Source: Chiua virens
Lineage: Eukaryota; Basidiomycota; Agaricomycetes; Boletales; Boletaceae
Length of the DNA: 64,000 nucleotides
Direction: 5' to 3'
Assembly (NCBI GenBank): GCA_019787685.1
Contig: JAHNUO010000002.1
Span: 744,001 to 808,000, forward strand
Shown: piece by piece, positions 32,353 through 43,800 of the stretch
Layout of the letters: the number at the start of each line of letters is the position of its first letter
Numbering within the stretch: the first letter of the stretch is position 1
Program-made: the position numbers and the translations under genes
Notes under the pieces: generated by a model
The model's input: only the letters and a program-made list of their open reading frames with translations
What the model was told of the DNA's origin: nothing
Databases searched by the model: none

Positions 32353-35300
32353 TCATTGGCGGATTTCCAGTGTGATTCCTGTCGTGTTTGAACCATAAGT
32401 GAGGCGGATTTCCAGTGTGATTCCTGTCGTGTTTGAACCATAAGTGAGAGACAAGACCCGGTCTGGCGACATGACTTACCAGCGGCAATCGATTCACCAC
32501 CTCGTCTCAACAGAATGCGCCCCATGTCCTTGTTAGCCGCGAACGGCTCGATCGGAATGGGTCTCGGGAGGGCGCTGGTACCGGAAATGTTATCGCCTCG
32601 TAAAGTGATCTCAATTTCAGCAGATGTGCCCTTGGTCAACACACTAGGTGATCATGCACATGTTCAGCCAGGACACAGACCCAAAACAAACAGCCAAACC
32701 GTGGGTTCTTTCTGGTGACAGAACCAGTCGCTCGGTCAAGACTCGCAACCAACTTGGAGATCGTCGCAGGGACGTCCCGGGAATGGTGAAACAATTCGAC
32801 CTAACCAAGCCACTTCCCGTAAACGACATACGTCGTTAGGAGTACGACGGGATGGACATACCGAAGCACCACTAGTAATGGGAAGTTGAATGTCGAACAC
32901 GATGACCCGCGCGCTGAAAGTGATTGCAAGAGGGACGAGGTCGTTGGGCGGACAGAGGACAGACCCGATATTGAGGTGGATAGGATCGATAGCCGTCAGG
33001 TAGAGCGTTGCGTTGGATCCTGCGGCAGCCCACAACACGTTCCTGTCGTCGACCTCAATGGCTGGTTCGATATCAGATCTCGTTTGGTTATCAAGAAATT
33101 CGAGGTTCCCTACACTTGACAACGGCGGTCTCGTCTCCGGGCAGAACCCGTAGTCGTTCCCCGACCTGAACAATACCACCACTTATTCGGCCAGTCACAC
33201 CGACGCCTGAACTTTGTCCTTTGAAAACGTTTGAAATTGGCAATCGCAGCGGCGATTCGATAGTCCCGCACAGGGGGCTCCAATTTATCTAAGAAGCGAG
33301 CGGTGAATAAGCGAATACCGCATTAGAGTGGTCAAATGTACCAAGGAGATCCACCAAGGTCGGTCCTTGATACCACTGGGATAATACTGATGCATCAGGA
33401 GCCTTCCGCTCCACGAGGTTCACGCCTAACATCGCGCCTACAGGTACAAAACTCGTCTTGGAAGACTGAAACCCAGACTGGGCAAAAAATGCCTTCAATT
33501 GGTCGCACACTTCTTCATATCTGGTTTGTTCCCAACTAACCTAGAGTCATTCAAATCAGTGATCCAACAGTCATGATTTATTACAGGAACTGACTTGATC
33601 CAATTTGTTCACTGCAACGACAACTTGCGACACTCCGAGGCTTCGCACAAGGATCAGATGCTCGCGGGTCTGCCCGCCACGCTCAAAGCCTGCCTCGAAT
33701 TCTCCTGTCGTGGCATCAACCACAAGAAGTGCGCAGTCAGCCTGAGATGCTCCTGATATCATATTCGGAATGAAATCTTTGTGTCCGGGTGCGTCTAGAA
33801 TCGTTATCTGTCGATGTTCCGTCGAAAGTGACTGCATCGCAATGTCCATGGTAATCCCCCTGTAGCAAACGTTCAATCGACAAGCATGCACGATCGACGT
33901 CAACAAACCGTTCTCTCTCTTCCTTTGTCCCATCAAGTTCCCAAGCCCAGCTAAAACTACTTTTCCCAGCTCTGTTGCTTTCCCTCTCATTTGCATGACG
34001 TGACTTTTCAGTAACGCGCCCAAGCTCATACAATAACCGGCCCATCAGTGTCGATTTGCCAGCATCAACGTGCCCTTGGGAGCGATAAGACGCGCAAGCG
34101 GTAGATCGCGTCCCTTCACTTACCGACAACCACCAAACTAATTCCTTTCTTTGCACCTTGACCAGATGCCTGGAGCTCTCGCCTGGCCTCTTCCAACAAC
34201 TTCTCCCTCTCCATTGCTAACCTGGGCGCGGGCTCATCCACTCTGGAAAACTCCTCTTCTCGGGGCTGCAAATTCGCCGCCGAAAGATCAAGCAACATAT
34301 TATCCAAGCCCCCACTGTTCGTCCTGGCAGGAGTGGTCGCTCCCGATCTCCTCGATGGAGGCGAACTGGCACCCCCCTTCTTCGACGCTTTCTTGGGCGT
34401 CCCAAGAGGAGACATCCCCCAAGATGTCGGGGTACTATGGCCAGAGGTAGATGGTGTCTGAGGTACCTTCTTTAGAGCAGTAGTAGCCTTGTGGGCCTTC
34501 TCGCGCTCTTTCGCAGCTGGAGTAGAGGACGGGGAAAATAAGATTAGCACAATACATTCTATTGGAAAAGACAACAACAACAATATAAGAGTACATCTAC
34601 AACAACCGATGAACAGAAAGAAATAGAAAACGAATTTTGAAAGGAAATAAAGGTCCAAGTGGAGGTTGGTGAACCAGCACGTTAGCGCCGCTGCGCCAAG
34701 GAGGTACCACGGCGAGCGTTGAAGACAATGTCGTCAGGACTTGGAACGTCGAATGCGAAAGAAGCAGACCGGACACTTAGGTCAGGGGAAGTAAGAGGGT
34801 TTTCCCGACCACGCTTGTGTCGCTCTAAATCGTGACCAAGTGTCGATTTGCTTCGAGAAAGGGAGGCCTGGTACATGTCGACAAGGTTGAGCTCTTCTCT
34901 CCCATATTTGGGTGATCTGCTACCCTTGCCCTTGTCTTCGGGGGATGTTAGAGGATCATTGAGAAGTAAGGAAGCGAAGGCCGAGGGTAACGCACGAGAA
35001 CGGATAGAGCTTGGCAGGAAAAGTGGGGGTGGAGATGGGAGGGAACCCTCGTCATCGGTAGCACTTGAATGAGATGGTGATTTGGCCTGTGCTTTCTTCA
35101 CCTTCAAAGCCAACTTCGATTGCCGGATTTCCGTATCAGGCATCTGAACTAAGGGGACGGGCTCCAACGTCTGTTTGGTCGAAAGAGTCTGGAGAGACTG
35201 GTATGATGTTGTTATCGCAGTTGTTGCCGTTGCCCCGTTCGCAATAGGAGTAAGGTACTCCGTGCGAGACTTGGGAAGTTCCTTCGGAGAGGACACAGAC

Positions 35301-37183
35301 ACCGGGAGAACGAGAGCGTGAGAGTTAGCCTTCGCCTGTGCAAGCTTTGCTAGTTTGGACTGAGGACGTGATTTGGCATCCGTCTCACTGCGTGTCACAT
35401 GCATTTCAGAAGGGAATGGTTGAACGGGGCGAGAGATTGCGTTTGTCGTCTTTAACTGTAGAGTCAGAGACGTCGGACACATTATCTGCTTGCACTCCTG
35501 CCGTTGCTTGTTGGTCGTGGGCTTCCAAATCCATAGCAGTCCGTATTGCCTTGCGCACATGAGAAGACATGGATGAAGGTGTAGTGGTTGGTGTTTTGAC
35601 TGAAGGCGACGACTTGACTGAAGTAGTAGATGTTGGCTTCTCAGGGGTGCGAGGCACCTGGGCTGGCAAAGACTGTACAGAGACATCTGATGAAGGTGGC
35701 TTGACGGATGTGGCACGCGAGGTCAGCGAAAGCCGGGATTCAGCAGACGGACGCAGAGCCGGATACGTGAACACAGAGGTCGTCTCCAGATCTGATGATC
35801 GAGAACTAGATATTGTACTCGCACGGGAGCTTGCGAGCTCCACAAGTTTGGATCGTTTTGGACGTTGGACACGCGGTAGATCCTTCGGGGGCGGCGGCGG
35901 CGGCGGCTTGTCGCTGGACTTGGATATTAAGTCAGGGATTTCAGGGATGTTATCCGTTGCTGGCATTGAAATAGAGGGTGCGCGTGGAGTCTTCGGTGGT
36001 GAGGTTTGAGGTTCTGACTCCGTCGCCGTGCGAAGAGATGGTGCGGAGTCGTAACTCGTGAGCCGTTGTACGGCTGAAGGAGACGGGGAAGGAGGTATCC
36101 TATTTGGGTCAACGGATGACTGGTATGGATAAGCATCGATCAGATGAGAATCTGAAGAGTGTTCTACAGACGCGATGAGGGGTACTGCAATGAAAGAAGC
36201 AGACGACGAGACTTGCCTATAACTTTGCCATAAGATGACATTGTCTCGCTCGAGGACAGCGCCCGGGGGTTATTCATTGCCACCAACTGCTGTCTCGAAG
36301 GCCAATGGCGAGACGGCTCGCTACGCTCAGTCCGTTCGGTTATTGTGCTGAGACGCGAGTGACGATCGGGAGACATCAAACCCAGAGGCATATCATCTGG
36401 GTCATCGTAACCGAGGTGGTGAGGAGCCGGATAGTAATCGGGCTGGTATTGGCCTTGTTGTGCTAGGACAATCAAGGGGACGCGCGGGCGCTCCAGGTCC
36501 TCCGGAACGTATCCCATCGGAGCATTGGGGCCGTGTGGCACTGGGAAACGGGACAGCGAATAGTGTAAATATGGTGATTACAACGCAAAGCAATACGAAG
36601 GGACATAGAGATGTCGGTGATATGCACCTTGCTGTGGTTCATCTGCTTTGTGACGGAAGCGGGACCACCAACGGGATTTGGAACGAGCGGGGGTAACGTC
36701 ATGAAGAAAAAGCAGCGAAAGCAAAACTACTCTAGCGAAGAGAGAAGATATGATGGCCTACCTTTACGCTCCCTCGCAGTAGCCCTGCGTTCCTGTTCCT
36801 CTGGAAAGGGTGAGATAGATTGGAGGAGGGGATATACGACGAACCGAATAACCAAGCGATAGACTGGTCGACGTCAAAGTAGAATTGCCAGAGAGTATCG
36901 CTGATGATGGCATCATCCAAGCCGGAGGTAGCTTCGTCGCCGATCAAGGCTCTGATATGTTCGATTCCAGACTCCATTTGAGCTGATATTGCGTTGGATG
37001 TGGGAATGGAAGGGAGCACTAGGAAAGACGCACCCTGCTCTTCCGCAGTCATTTCCTCGCCTTCGTCGTCGAAGGCAGCATCGTCCAGCTCGGCTGGTGG
37101 GACAAGAATGAGAAGAAGAGGTCGAAGAAAAGATTGTACGAACCATGGACGTCAATATTTCGTACGAGTCGGTGTCGAGACAT
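32353..37183 (-). CDS. HBS1: HBS1 translational GTPase with long N-terminal region (probable HBS1/SKI7 gene)
   Basis: Hbs1 works with Dom34/Pelota to split stalled ribosomes in no-go and non-stop decay. The N-terminus [20 protein letters not shown] and the HBS1_N helix block [20 protein letters not shown] with [17 protein letters not shown] are canonical. A disordered Ser/Pro region of more than 800 residues follows, ending in [17 protein letters not shown]. The GTPase then shows [19 protein letters not shown] (G1), [13 protein letters not shown] (G2), [20 protein letters not shown] (G3) and [10 protein letters not shown] (G4), with the EF-Tu-like domains 2 and 3 behind it. The C-terminus is [19 protein letters not shown]. 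One base must be skipped at 35442-35444 (VKDD to NAISRPV). The start ATG is 37181-37183; the stop is TGA at 32353-32355. About 107 bases separate it from the SSB gene. Confidence 0.92.
32358..32447 (-). repeat. Exact 45-bp tandem duplication covering the last HBS1 splice acceptor and exon
   Basis: Copy 1 is 32358-32402 and copy 2 is 32403-32447, apparently identical. Each contains the intron end (CTCAC branch-like motif and ACGACAG acceptor) and the coding bases for ITLEIR. Acceptor at 32423/32424 gives a 56-nt intron; acceptor at 32378/32379 gives a 101-nt intron. Both keep frame to the same TGA. Confidence 0.85.
34517..34707 (-). other. Long HBS1 intron (191 nt) with in-frame stop near its 5' end
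   Basis: The donor G|GTACCT follows NARR and the acceptor CTCCAG precedes [17 protein letters not shown]. Read-through instead gives GTSLAQRR and a TAA at 34682-34684. A second acceptor, CCAATAG, lies 48 nt upstream of the main one and also keeps frame. A TGCTAATC branch-like site lies about 25 nt before the main acceptor. Confidence 0.7.
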
Positions 37184-37290
37184 ATCTAAGATCTAAGTAG
37201 TGCAGTTAATGATTGTCCCACGTTGATGTCCGTCAAGATGAACACTCCAAACACGATCAATACATGCAAAAAGCCATTCTACCATTGACC
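37184..37290. promoter_or_regulatory. Short divergent promoter HBS1 / mitochondrial SSB
   Basis: 107 bases between the two start codons. An in-frame upstream extension of the SSB ORF reaches back to 37213 without adding a recognised feature, so 37291 is preferred as its start. Confidence 0.45.
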
Positions 37291-37946
37291 ATGTTCAAGA
37301 CAACGACAAGATTCGCGTTTTCCGGCGTACAACGTCGTGTATGTGTCCGTCCCCAAGTAAAAACGTCCCATTTACATTTACATCAGGCATTCGCTTCTAC
37401 TTCTGCTCGGCCGTATGACCTTGCAAAGCTTGTCCTTATCGGACGGCTAGGCAAAGAACCAGAGCTTCGTACGACCAAGAACGACAAGGAATACGTCTCG
37501 TCAGTCCTGCTCTTTTTACCATTGTCGTACCTCACTTTTCCCTAGTTACTCAGTTGCAACATCCAACTTCCCCCCTCCACCTCCGAACCCCGATGGCAGT
37601 ATGTTTTCGTGTTATATTGTTCATATGCTCGCGTCTAACGCGTTCTAGTCCGTTTGGAAAACGGTGTCACTTGGCATCACATTGTCTCCTTTAACCCCAC
37701 TCAAAGCAACTATCTCAGGACGCTAAGCAAGGGTTCCAGAGTTTATGTCGAAGCCAACTACGAACTCCGTGACCCCGACCCAAATGCGGACTCTTCTTCC
37801 CCCTCTGGTCAACGCCAGATATTTCTCAGACATGGTTTGTCGTCCTCTCTCCATCCCTGGGTTCCTCTCACCTATTTGCAGAGACCATCCGGGTATTGAG
37901 TACGCCGTTCCAACATGACGCAGAAACAGCATCAGACCAGGTGTAA
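37291..37946 (+). CDS. Mitochondrial single-stranded DNA-binding protein (RIM1/SSB type)
   Basis: OB-fold SSB that coats single-stranded mtDNA during replication. The start MFKTTTRFAFSGVQRRVCVR is a basic presequence of about 35 residues. The core is KLVLIGRLGKEPELRTTKND, YSVATSNFPP, WHHIVSFNPTQSNYLRTLSK, GSRVYVEANYELRDPDPN and RQIFLRHETIRVLSTPF. Short introns lie at about 37500-37548, 37600-37648 and 37834-37881. Total about 170 residues, slightly longer than yeast Rim1 (135) because of the loop PNADSSSPSG. Stop TAA 37944-37946. Confidence 0.88.
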
Positions 37947-38041
37947 ATATCTTACCTCCGTCACGTTCCTGTTCGTAGGCTATTAGTTAATGTTATCACC
38001 CTACGTTATAATTCTCCGCGTCTCCGTTTACTATACATGGC

Positions 38042-38965
38042 TCATATATCGTGTTCGTCCCCGTACGGGGTGTGTGGTCGCATCTGCTCTGACGCCAATT
38101 CTCCCCCCCATCCCTTCTCCTGGTGAACGTACCGAGCTTCAGACTGGCTGTATGAGCTTACCGCAACACTGTCCCTGTGTTCCTGATTGGTAAGAGTGGG
38201 GACTGGTATTTCACTCTGCAGGATCGATGAGGCGATGGACAGTCTTGTGCCCGTTTGACTTTGCTTTTTGTGCAAGTAATCCCGAATTGTTGTTGACATG
38301 AGCTAGTCGGCCCCCAAGTTAGTGGATTGAAGTGAACCGGTGCAACAGAAGGCGTACTCGATGGTCTTCTGGACTCGAACCTGAGTAACAGGCTGCGACG
38401 GCAATAGGGCAACATGGCGCATTCTACGTATTTCAGTTGAGTGATCACCAAAGCATTCCGACTTGCCACACTCACATCCAACCAGATGGGAAACGCTGAT
38501 GACAACGCGATTGAGCATTGAATATGATAATGGAGCAGACTATGACTAACCTCCTCCACGCACGCCGAATTCACCTTCGATTCCCAATTGTTTTGCTGTC
38601 TTTCCCATTGCGCTCATGCTTTTTTCCACGTAGTAACTCGAGTGGCTCGTCCGTTTGACAACTGAGATCATGCTTTCCAAACATGCCCAGCTGTCTAGGC
38701 TGACATCACCTTCACCAGAATGATGGCCCAAGTCCCCTGCAGTACATGCAAAGAGCGTGTGTCCGGCAATGGTTTGAATGGATATCACCATGCCTTTGCC
38801 TTTCACATGCCTGGAGCTCCCGCGGAAACGCTTACGGAGGGAGAGGCCAAGTGTGACGGCGTCGGTAGCAGAAAAGGTTGAGAAACGGTAGGTGCTCTCT
38901 TCCTTGAGGGCTTGATTAGCAATATCGGCGTCAGAAGGGATCATGGCGTGTATCGAGGAGAACAT
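38042..38965 (-). CDS. UPF0303 / HbpS-like conserved protein
   Basis: Small alpha/beta protein of the UPF0303 family, related in fold to heme-binding HbpS/GlcG proteins; its fungal role is not established. Key blocks are STFSATDAVTLGLSLRKRFR, GKGMVISIQTIAGHTLFACT, SHSSYYVEKSMSAMGKTAKQ, FPIWLD, NAPCCPIAVAACYSGSSPED and TTIRDYLHKK. Four exons joined by short introns. Start is the ATG at 38963-38965 (MFSSIHAMIPSDADIANQAL); the next in-frame ATG at 38944 is also possible. The family normally ends near DYLHKK; here the frame runs on for about 70 residues to a stop at 38042, so the true end may be set by another intron. Confidence 0.75.
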
Positions 38966-39126
38966 TGAAGGCGAAGTTGCGGAGTAAGAAAGGCAGCTCA
39001 ACTGAGCTTCTGGAAGTTGGTTCAAGTTACAAGTTGGTGCAGTTGTACAAGATTCTATAATTGACTACCGGTATGATTATTTGAACTACAACAAGCTCTT
39101 ATAAGCATTGTTGCACTAGTGATCAC
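38966..39126. promoter_or_regulatory. Divergent promoter UPF0303 gene / PEX12
   Basis: 161 bases between the two start codons. ATCACATGAC overlaps the PEX12 ATG, and a perfect CACGTG falls 20 bases inside the PEX12 coding sequence (39146-39151). Confidence 0.4.
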
Positions 39127-40542
39127 ATGACCAAGCCTGAGTTATCACGTGTCGAGTCTCTCTTTCATCCGTTGATGGAGTTCCTTCACGATATAGGCGG
39201 TGATGATCCTCTCAAACCCTCTCTCTTTGAGCTTATCGCCCAAGAGCAACTCAGAGACCTCCTCCAGCCAGCACTCAAGTATGTTTTGGCAGTGAGCACC
39301 AATTTTTAATAAGCCAATTTGACTACTCATCTCACCCTCGTGTTCAGGTCTTTGCACAACGGTATCCGCGGTATCTCATTCGGATCGTGAATCGCCATGA
39401 GGAATTCTACGCTATGATTATGTTTTTCGTCGAGCGACATTACCTCCGCAAGCATAGTGCGTTTTCGTCTTTCCGTGAGAACACATGTCAAACGTTTCTA
39501 GACGCGTCCTTTGCGGAGAACTTTTACGGCTTAAAGAGACGCAGGCACCCATGGATATCCATCGACAGGGCTGCCGCTGCTGTACGTGGTGCACCCGCAG
39601 CAGAAAAACTCAGGAACCACGAAATATGGCAATCCCTCTTCTTCTTGGTGAGTTCGCTGATCCCAAATAATACCTTGACTATCTATTCTCACCAACCCAA
39701 AATAGGTCGCCGTTCCGTATCTTAGAGCCAAATCCCAAGACTACTATGAGCGATTGGGTGGTGGCATTTCATCAGATATATTAGAGGACGCTGGCGACAG
39801 TCGACGCATACAAGCACTCACCGATGACGTATGCCGTTTCTATGCTAAAGAAATGATTACTCATGAATGCATTTAGTCCCTGGCAAGGCGTTGGCGTCGA
39901 GCATACAAGAAGATCTTCCCCTGGGTGAACACTTCGTTTGAATTGTGGTTACTTGCTTGTAATGTGGCGTATCTTTTTGAGCGCACACCGTTCTATCGGC
40001 CGTGGTTAGCCTGGATAGGAGTTGACCTGCGGCGGTTGAGTGCAGATGACTTCGTAAGTATCCCCGACGTCCCACACCCAAACCTAATTTTCCATCGACA
40101 GCTTGTGGCTGGTAGCGTGCAGGGTGTCGTTCCTCATGCTCGCCGAGGGATCATGAAAAAAGTTTATCAACTTCTTTTTCATACGCCGCAATTGATCCTG
40201 GACTCACTGAGACTTCTGTTGCCGACTGCCATCTTTTTCATCAAGTTTCTGGAATGGTGGTATTCTCCAGGGTCTCCAGCACGTTCGTTGTCGATATCCC
40301 CACTCGGTCCGGCAGTCCCACCACCTCGGATGCTCCCACCACACCCTTCCGGCATACCCGTGGATGGCACGATGTTTGGGCATTGTCCGTTGTGTCAGAA
40401 CGTGATGAACAACGCTACTGCTTTACCTTCTGGTTACGTATTTTGCTACCGCTGTGCGTTCGATTATGTCGAGCAATATGGCAAATGTCCGGTGACGTTA
40501 TTGCCTGCAAAAGTTTGGCAGATGAGGAAGGTGTTGATTTGA
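39127..40542 (+). CDS. PEX12: Peroxin-12, peroxisomal RING ubiquitin ligase subunit
   Basis: Integral peroxisomal membrane protein of the Pex2-Pex10-Pex12 ubiquitin ligase that recycles the import receptor Pex5. The N-terminus carries MEFLHDIGGDDPLKPSLFEL and IAQEQLRDLLQPALKYVLAV, the hallmark of Pex12. Hydrophobic segments (WLLACNVAYLFE, DSLRLLLPTAIFFIKFLEWW) follow. The C-terminal atypical RING is GHCPLCQNVMNNATALPSGY followed by VFCYRCAFDYVEQYGKCPVT, with only enough Cys to bind one zinc, as in other Pex12 proteins. About seven short introns. The ATG at 39127 precedes the conserved block by 16 residues. Confidence 0.93.
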
Positions 40543-40867
40543 ACACTGCTGGCTGTCATGGTGTGTAATTTGATTTATCGCATGACGATAGGTGTAGATA
40601 TAGTTATCAATTGATCGGTCATGGCTGAAGAATGAAACGTTGGAGGATTGTAGCAAGTCGACAAATTGTGGTTGGCTTCGAGAGACGACACACGTGCATG
40701 TATGTACAGGTGGCGAGGATGACTCCGCGACATCTTCTCTGCATCTGTCTCCAGTGTCCCGTTTCTTTTCTTTTTCCTTCTTTTTTTGAAATAACGAGCA
40801 TGGTCTGAAGAGTCCATCTTGAGTGCGACTTCATCTCAGTTTTGATATCTCTCCGCATCCCTGCGGT
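40543..40867. other. Intergenic, PHO81 promoter
   Basis: 325 bases between tandem genes. A pyrimidine-rich stretch TTTCTTTTCTTTTTCC occurs near 40765-40790 and could be part of the PHO81 promoter. No gene seen. Confidence 0.35.
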
Positions 40868-43800
40868 ATGAAGGTCTGCCCTCCCTCGATCATCCGCGAC
40901 CACCTTTGACGCCCCCTCGTCAGTTTGGAAAGCAGATCCAGTCAGAACAGGTCCCAGGATGGTCTGCATATTATCTCGACTACAAGTTCCTCAAGAAGAT
41001 TATCTCTTCATTGACAGCCAATCGACCTGCTTCGGAGGCCGCTGCTTTGGCCTTGGGTGTCCGGCCTGCGGATCTCTTAAATCCAACAGGCAACCCAGCG
41101 ATTCCCTCAGATAACGCCTCAAGTGACACCCCTCCAGATGATCCAAATCAGTTGCCCATCCTCTCTTCGCTCGGGCAGGACAGCGATCGGGGCGCTGATT
41201 TTCATGCTCACAAGGCCGCTTTCTTCTTCAAGCTCGAGCGCGAGCTTGAAAAGGCACGTAAATACAGTCTCGGCCGTTTCTCCCGTCTACTGATCCTTCG
41301 TGTCAATCTAGATCAACACTTTCTACCTTCAAAAAGAAGCAGAGCTAAAGTTGCGTCTCGAAACGCTCCTGTCCAAACGTCGCGCTGCAGCTTTGAGGGG
41401 TCTTCCGGACGCCACAAATGGGTCCGAGATGAACCATGTCGAGTGGATTGCCGTCGAAGAGGGATTCCGTCTACTCGAAAGGGATCTTGGCAAACTGCAG
41501 GTAATCATCGCTGATTTCTGTGTACTGGACCACTGACCACATGGTGCATATAGCAATTCGTCGAGATGAACGCGACTGGTTTCCGCAAGATCCTGAAAAA
41601 ATGGGACAAACGCTCGCGTTCGGCAACCAAGGAACTCTACCTTGCTCGGCAGGTTGAGGTTCAGCCCGTGTTTAACAGACAGGTGATCTGCACTCTTTGT
41701 TCCCTCATAATCGCGATTGCTTATTATGCACAAAAAGTTGATTGCAGATTTCTCGGACATCGTTGCTGCAAGTCTCCTTGACCTCACCGATCTCTCCACT
41801 GGCCTCAAGTTCGAGGGGTCTGCTGCCCAGGGTGTTCTCGACTTTCAGCTTAGCATCGAACGGAACATGTACTCGGGCCCGTTCCGCGAGTTCGAATTCG
41901 ACCTACGAAAAGCGGTGGAGAACTCGGACGAAGCGTCCATTAAAGATCTAGTGCGACACTCTGACATTCTTGGCTCCCAGGAGGGGGGAAAGCCTAACGT
42001 AACCCGCGTACTCTGGAAAGTTATTGTCGACGCGCCTACGTCGCTTGCAGACCTCATCCTAGACAGCGTCGGGGTACCCTTTGATTTCGGATTCATCGAC
42101 GATATCAATGGACGGACATGTCTTCACGAAGCTGCGGCAGCAGGGTATCTGCGGCTTGTAAACCTGTGTCTAGAGAAAGGGTCACAGAGAGAAAAGTTGG
42201 ATGTCTATGGACGATCAGCTCTGCATTATGCAGCCATGCATGGCCACGCGGCTGTCTGCAAGAGACTTTTGGAAGCTGGCGTTCCACCAGCACGTACTCG
42301 ACATGGACAACTGCTCCCCGGTCGTATATGCGACTCTCAGAGGTAGCGCTGAATGTGTGCAGGTTTTGTTATGCGACGAGTGCATCGCTCTACGATCGCC
42401 ATCTCAAAAGTCTAGTCTGGAGCCACTATCCCTAGCAAGTCAGTACGGGCATGCGGACGTTGTATCGTTGTTATTAAAGGGTGGCGCAAAATGTACTCCC
42501 AACAGCAACGGAGAGTACCCCGTCCATCTCGCTGCTCGTGAAGGCCATGTGGAGGTCTGCAAGCTGCTCTTGGATCAAGAAGGATGGGATCTTCCGGACA
42601 AATATCATGAATGGACACCGCTCTTCCATGCTGCACGTAATGGACATTCTCCATGTCTTTCCGTCCTTCTCCAAGCTGGAGCCCGTGTTGACCGAACCGA
42701 CGAGCTCGACCATCAAGCAATACACTACGCCGCATGGCACGGTCACCGTGCGTGTGTCGACTTGCTTCTCAGAGCAATGCCAAAAGTACACCCCGTCATT
42801 CCTTCCTACCATATTCCTGTGATTCCACGATCCGCAAGTGCCATGCAAATCGACGACCCCGATTCCATCCCATCCCTGTCCTTACCGCCGCCAATAATGC
42901 CGCACCGAGTCTATGGTCACAATTACCTTGACAAGAACTATTTGGTCGTGATCACCGTAGGGTTACCCCCTTTCCCTGATCCCAGGCGGTCCAGGAATGC
43001 GATCAGTTTTCATCCCTCGTTTGTCGGATTCGATCCTAGCACAGAGCGTGTCGTTACCGTCTCCAAACCGACTCAAAATGGTCATCACGGCTGGTCCTGG
43101 GGTCAACGCTGCGCCATACACTATTACGCTTCCTCAAAAGAATAATCATGATACATTGATGTTCCAGGCATCTGGCTTGAAAGATCTTACGTTAGAGTTT
43201 TCAATCTACCCGAACTTTGGTACCAAAACAATCGGTCGTGCTGTCGCCCATCCGTATATCTTTCACTCTCCTGATGGTAGCTTTACGACGTCGCCCATCC
43301 TGGATCATCGTCTGCACAGCATTGGCGAAGTATGCGTCACTCGACTTTTCCTCATCCATAGACTAATACTCACATCAGGTTAGCTTCTGTGCGCGTGTCA
43401 TAACTCCATTGCAGGGCATCACCCTAGAAGTCGGAGGAGCTGTCGAAACCTATTGGAAATCTTTGACACTACCCCAGGGTAGCCCCTTACACCCTGGCCT
43501 TGGCCTTGGCCTTCAATCCTGTACCCCCGTGGCGTCAATCCCCTAAATCGATGGATTCTACGCACACATCCCCATCGATCCACTCGACACCCGCTTCTCC
43601 CTCGCACACAGTCACGCTATCTTCACTTTCTGGGAATTACGTTTATGCAATTATCCAGGTCACAAAAGATTCCCAACCTGTCTTATATGGCGAGCAACTG
43701 CTACCGGAATCGTCCTATGATCTAGGTGTTGCCGATGTTACCCTTGCTCAATTCGATGCGCTAGCGAACCGAGTCGAAAGAGGAGAACAACTCGTCCGAA

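Noticed and set aside
32358..32447. 45-bp direct repeat as a CRISPR-like or minisatellite array
   Set aside because: There are only two adjacent copies with no spacer, in a eukaryotic gene; the position on a splice acceptor explains its interest better.
38370..38388. GGTTCGAGTCC on the minus strand resembling a tRNA T-loop
   Set aside because: It codes GSSPE in the UPF0303 protein and has no tRNA-like flanks.
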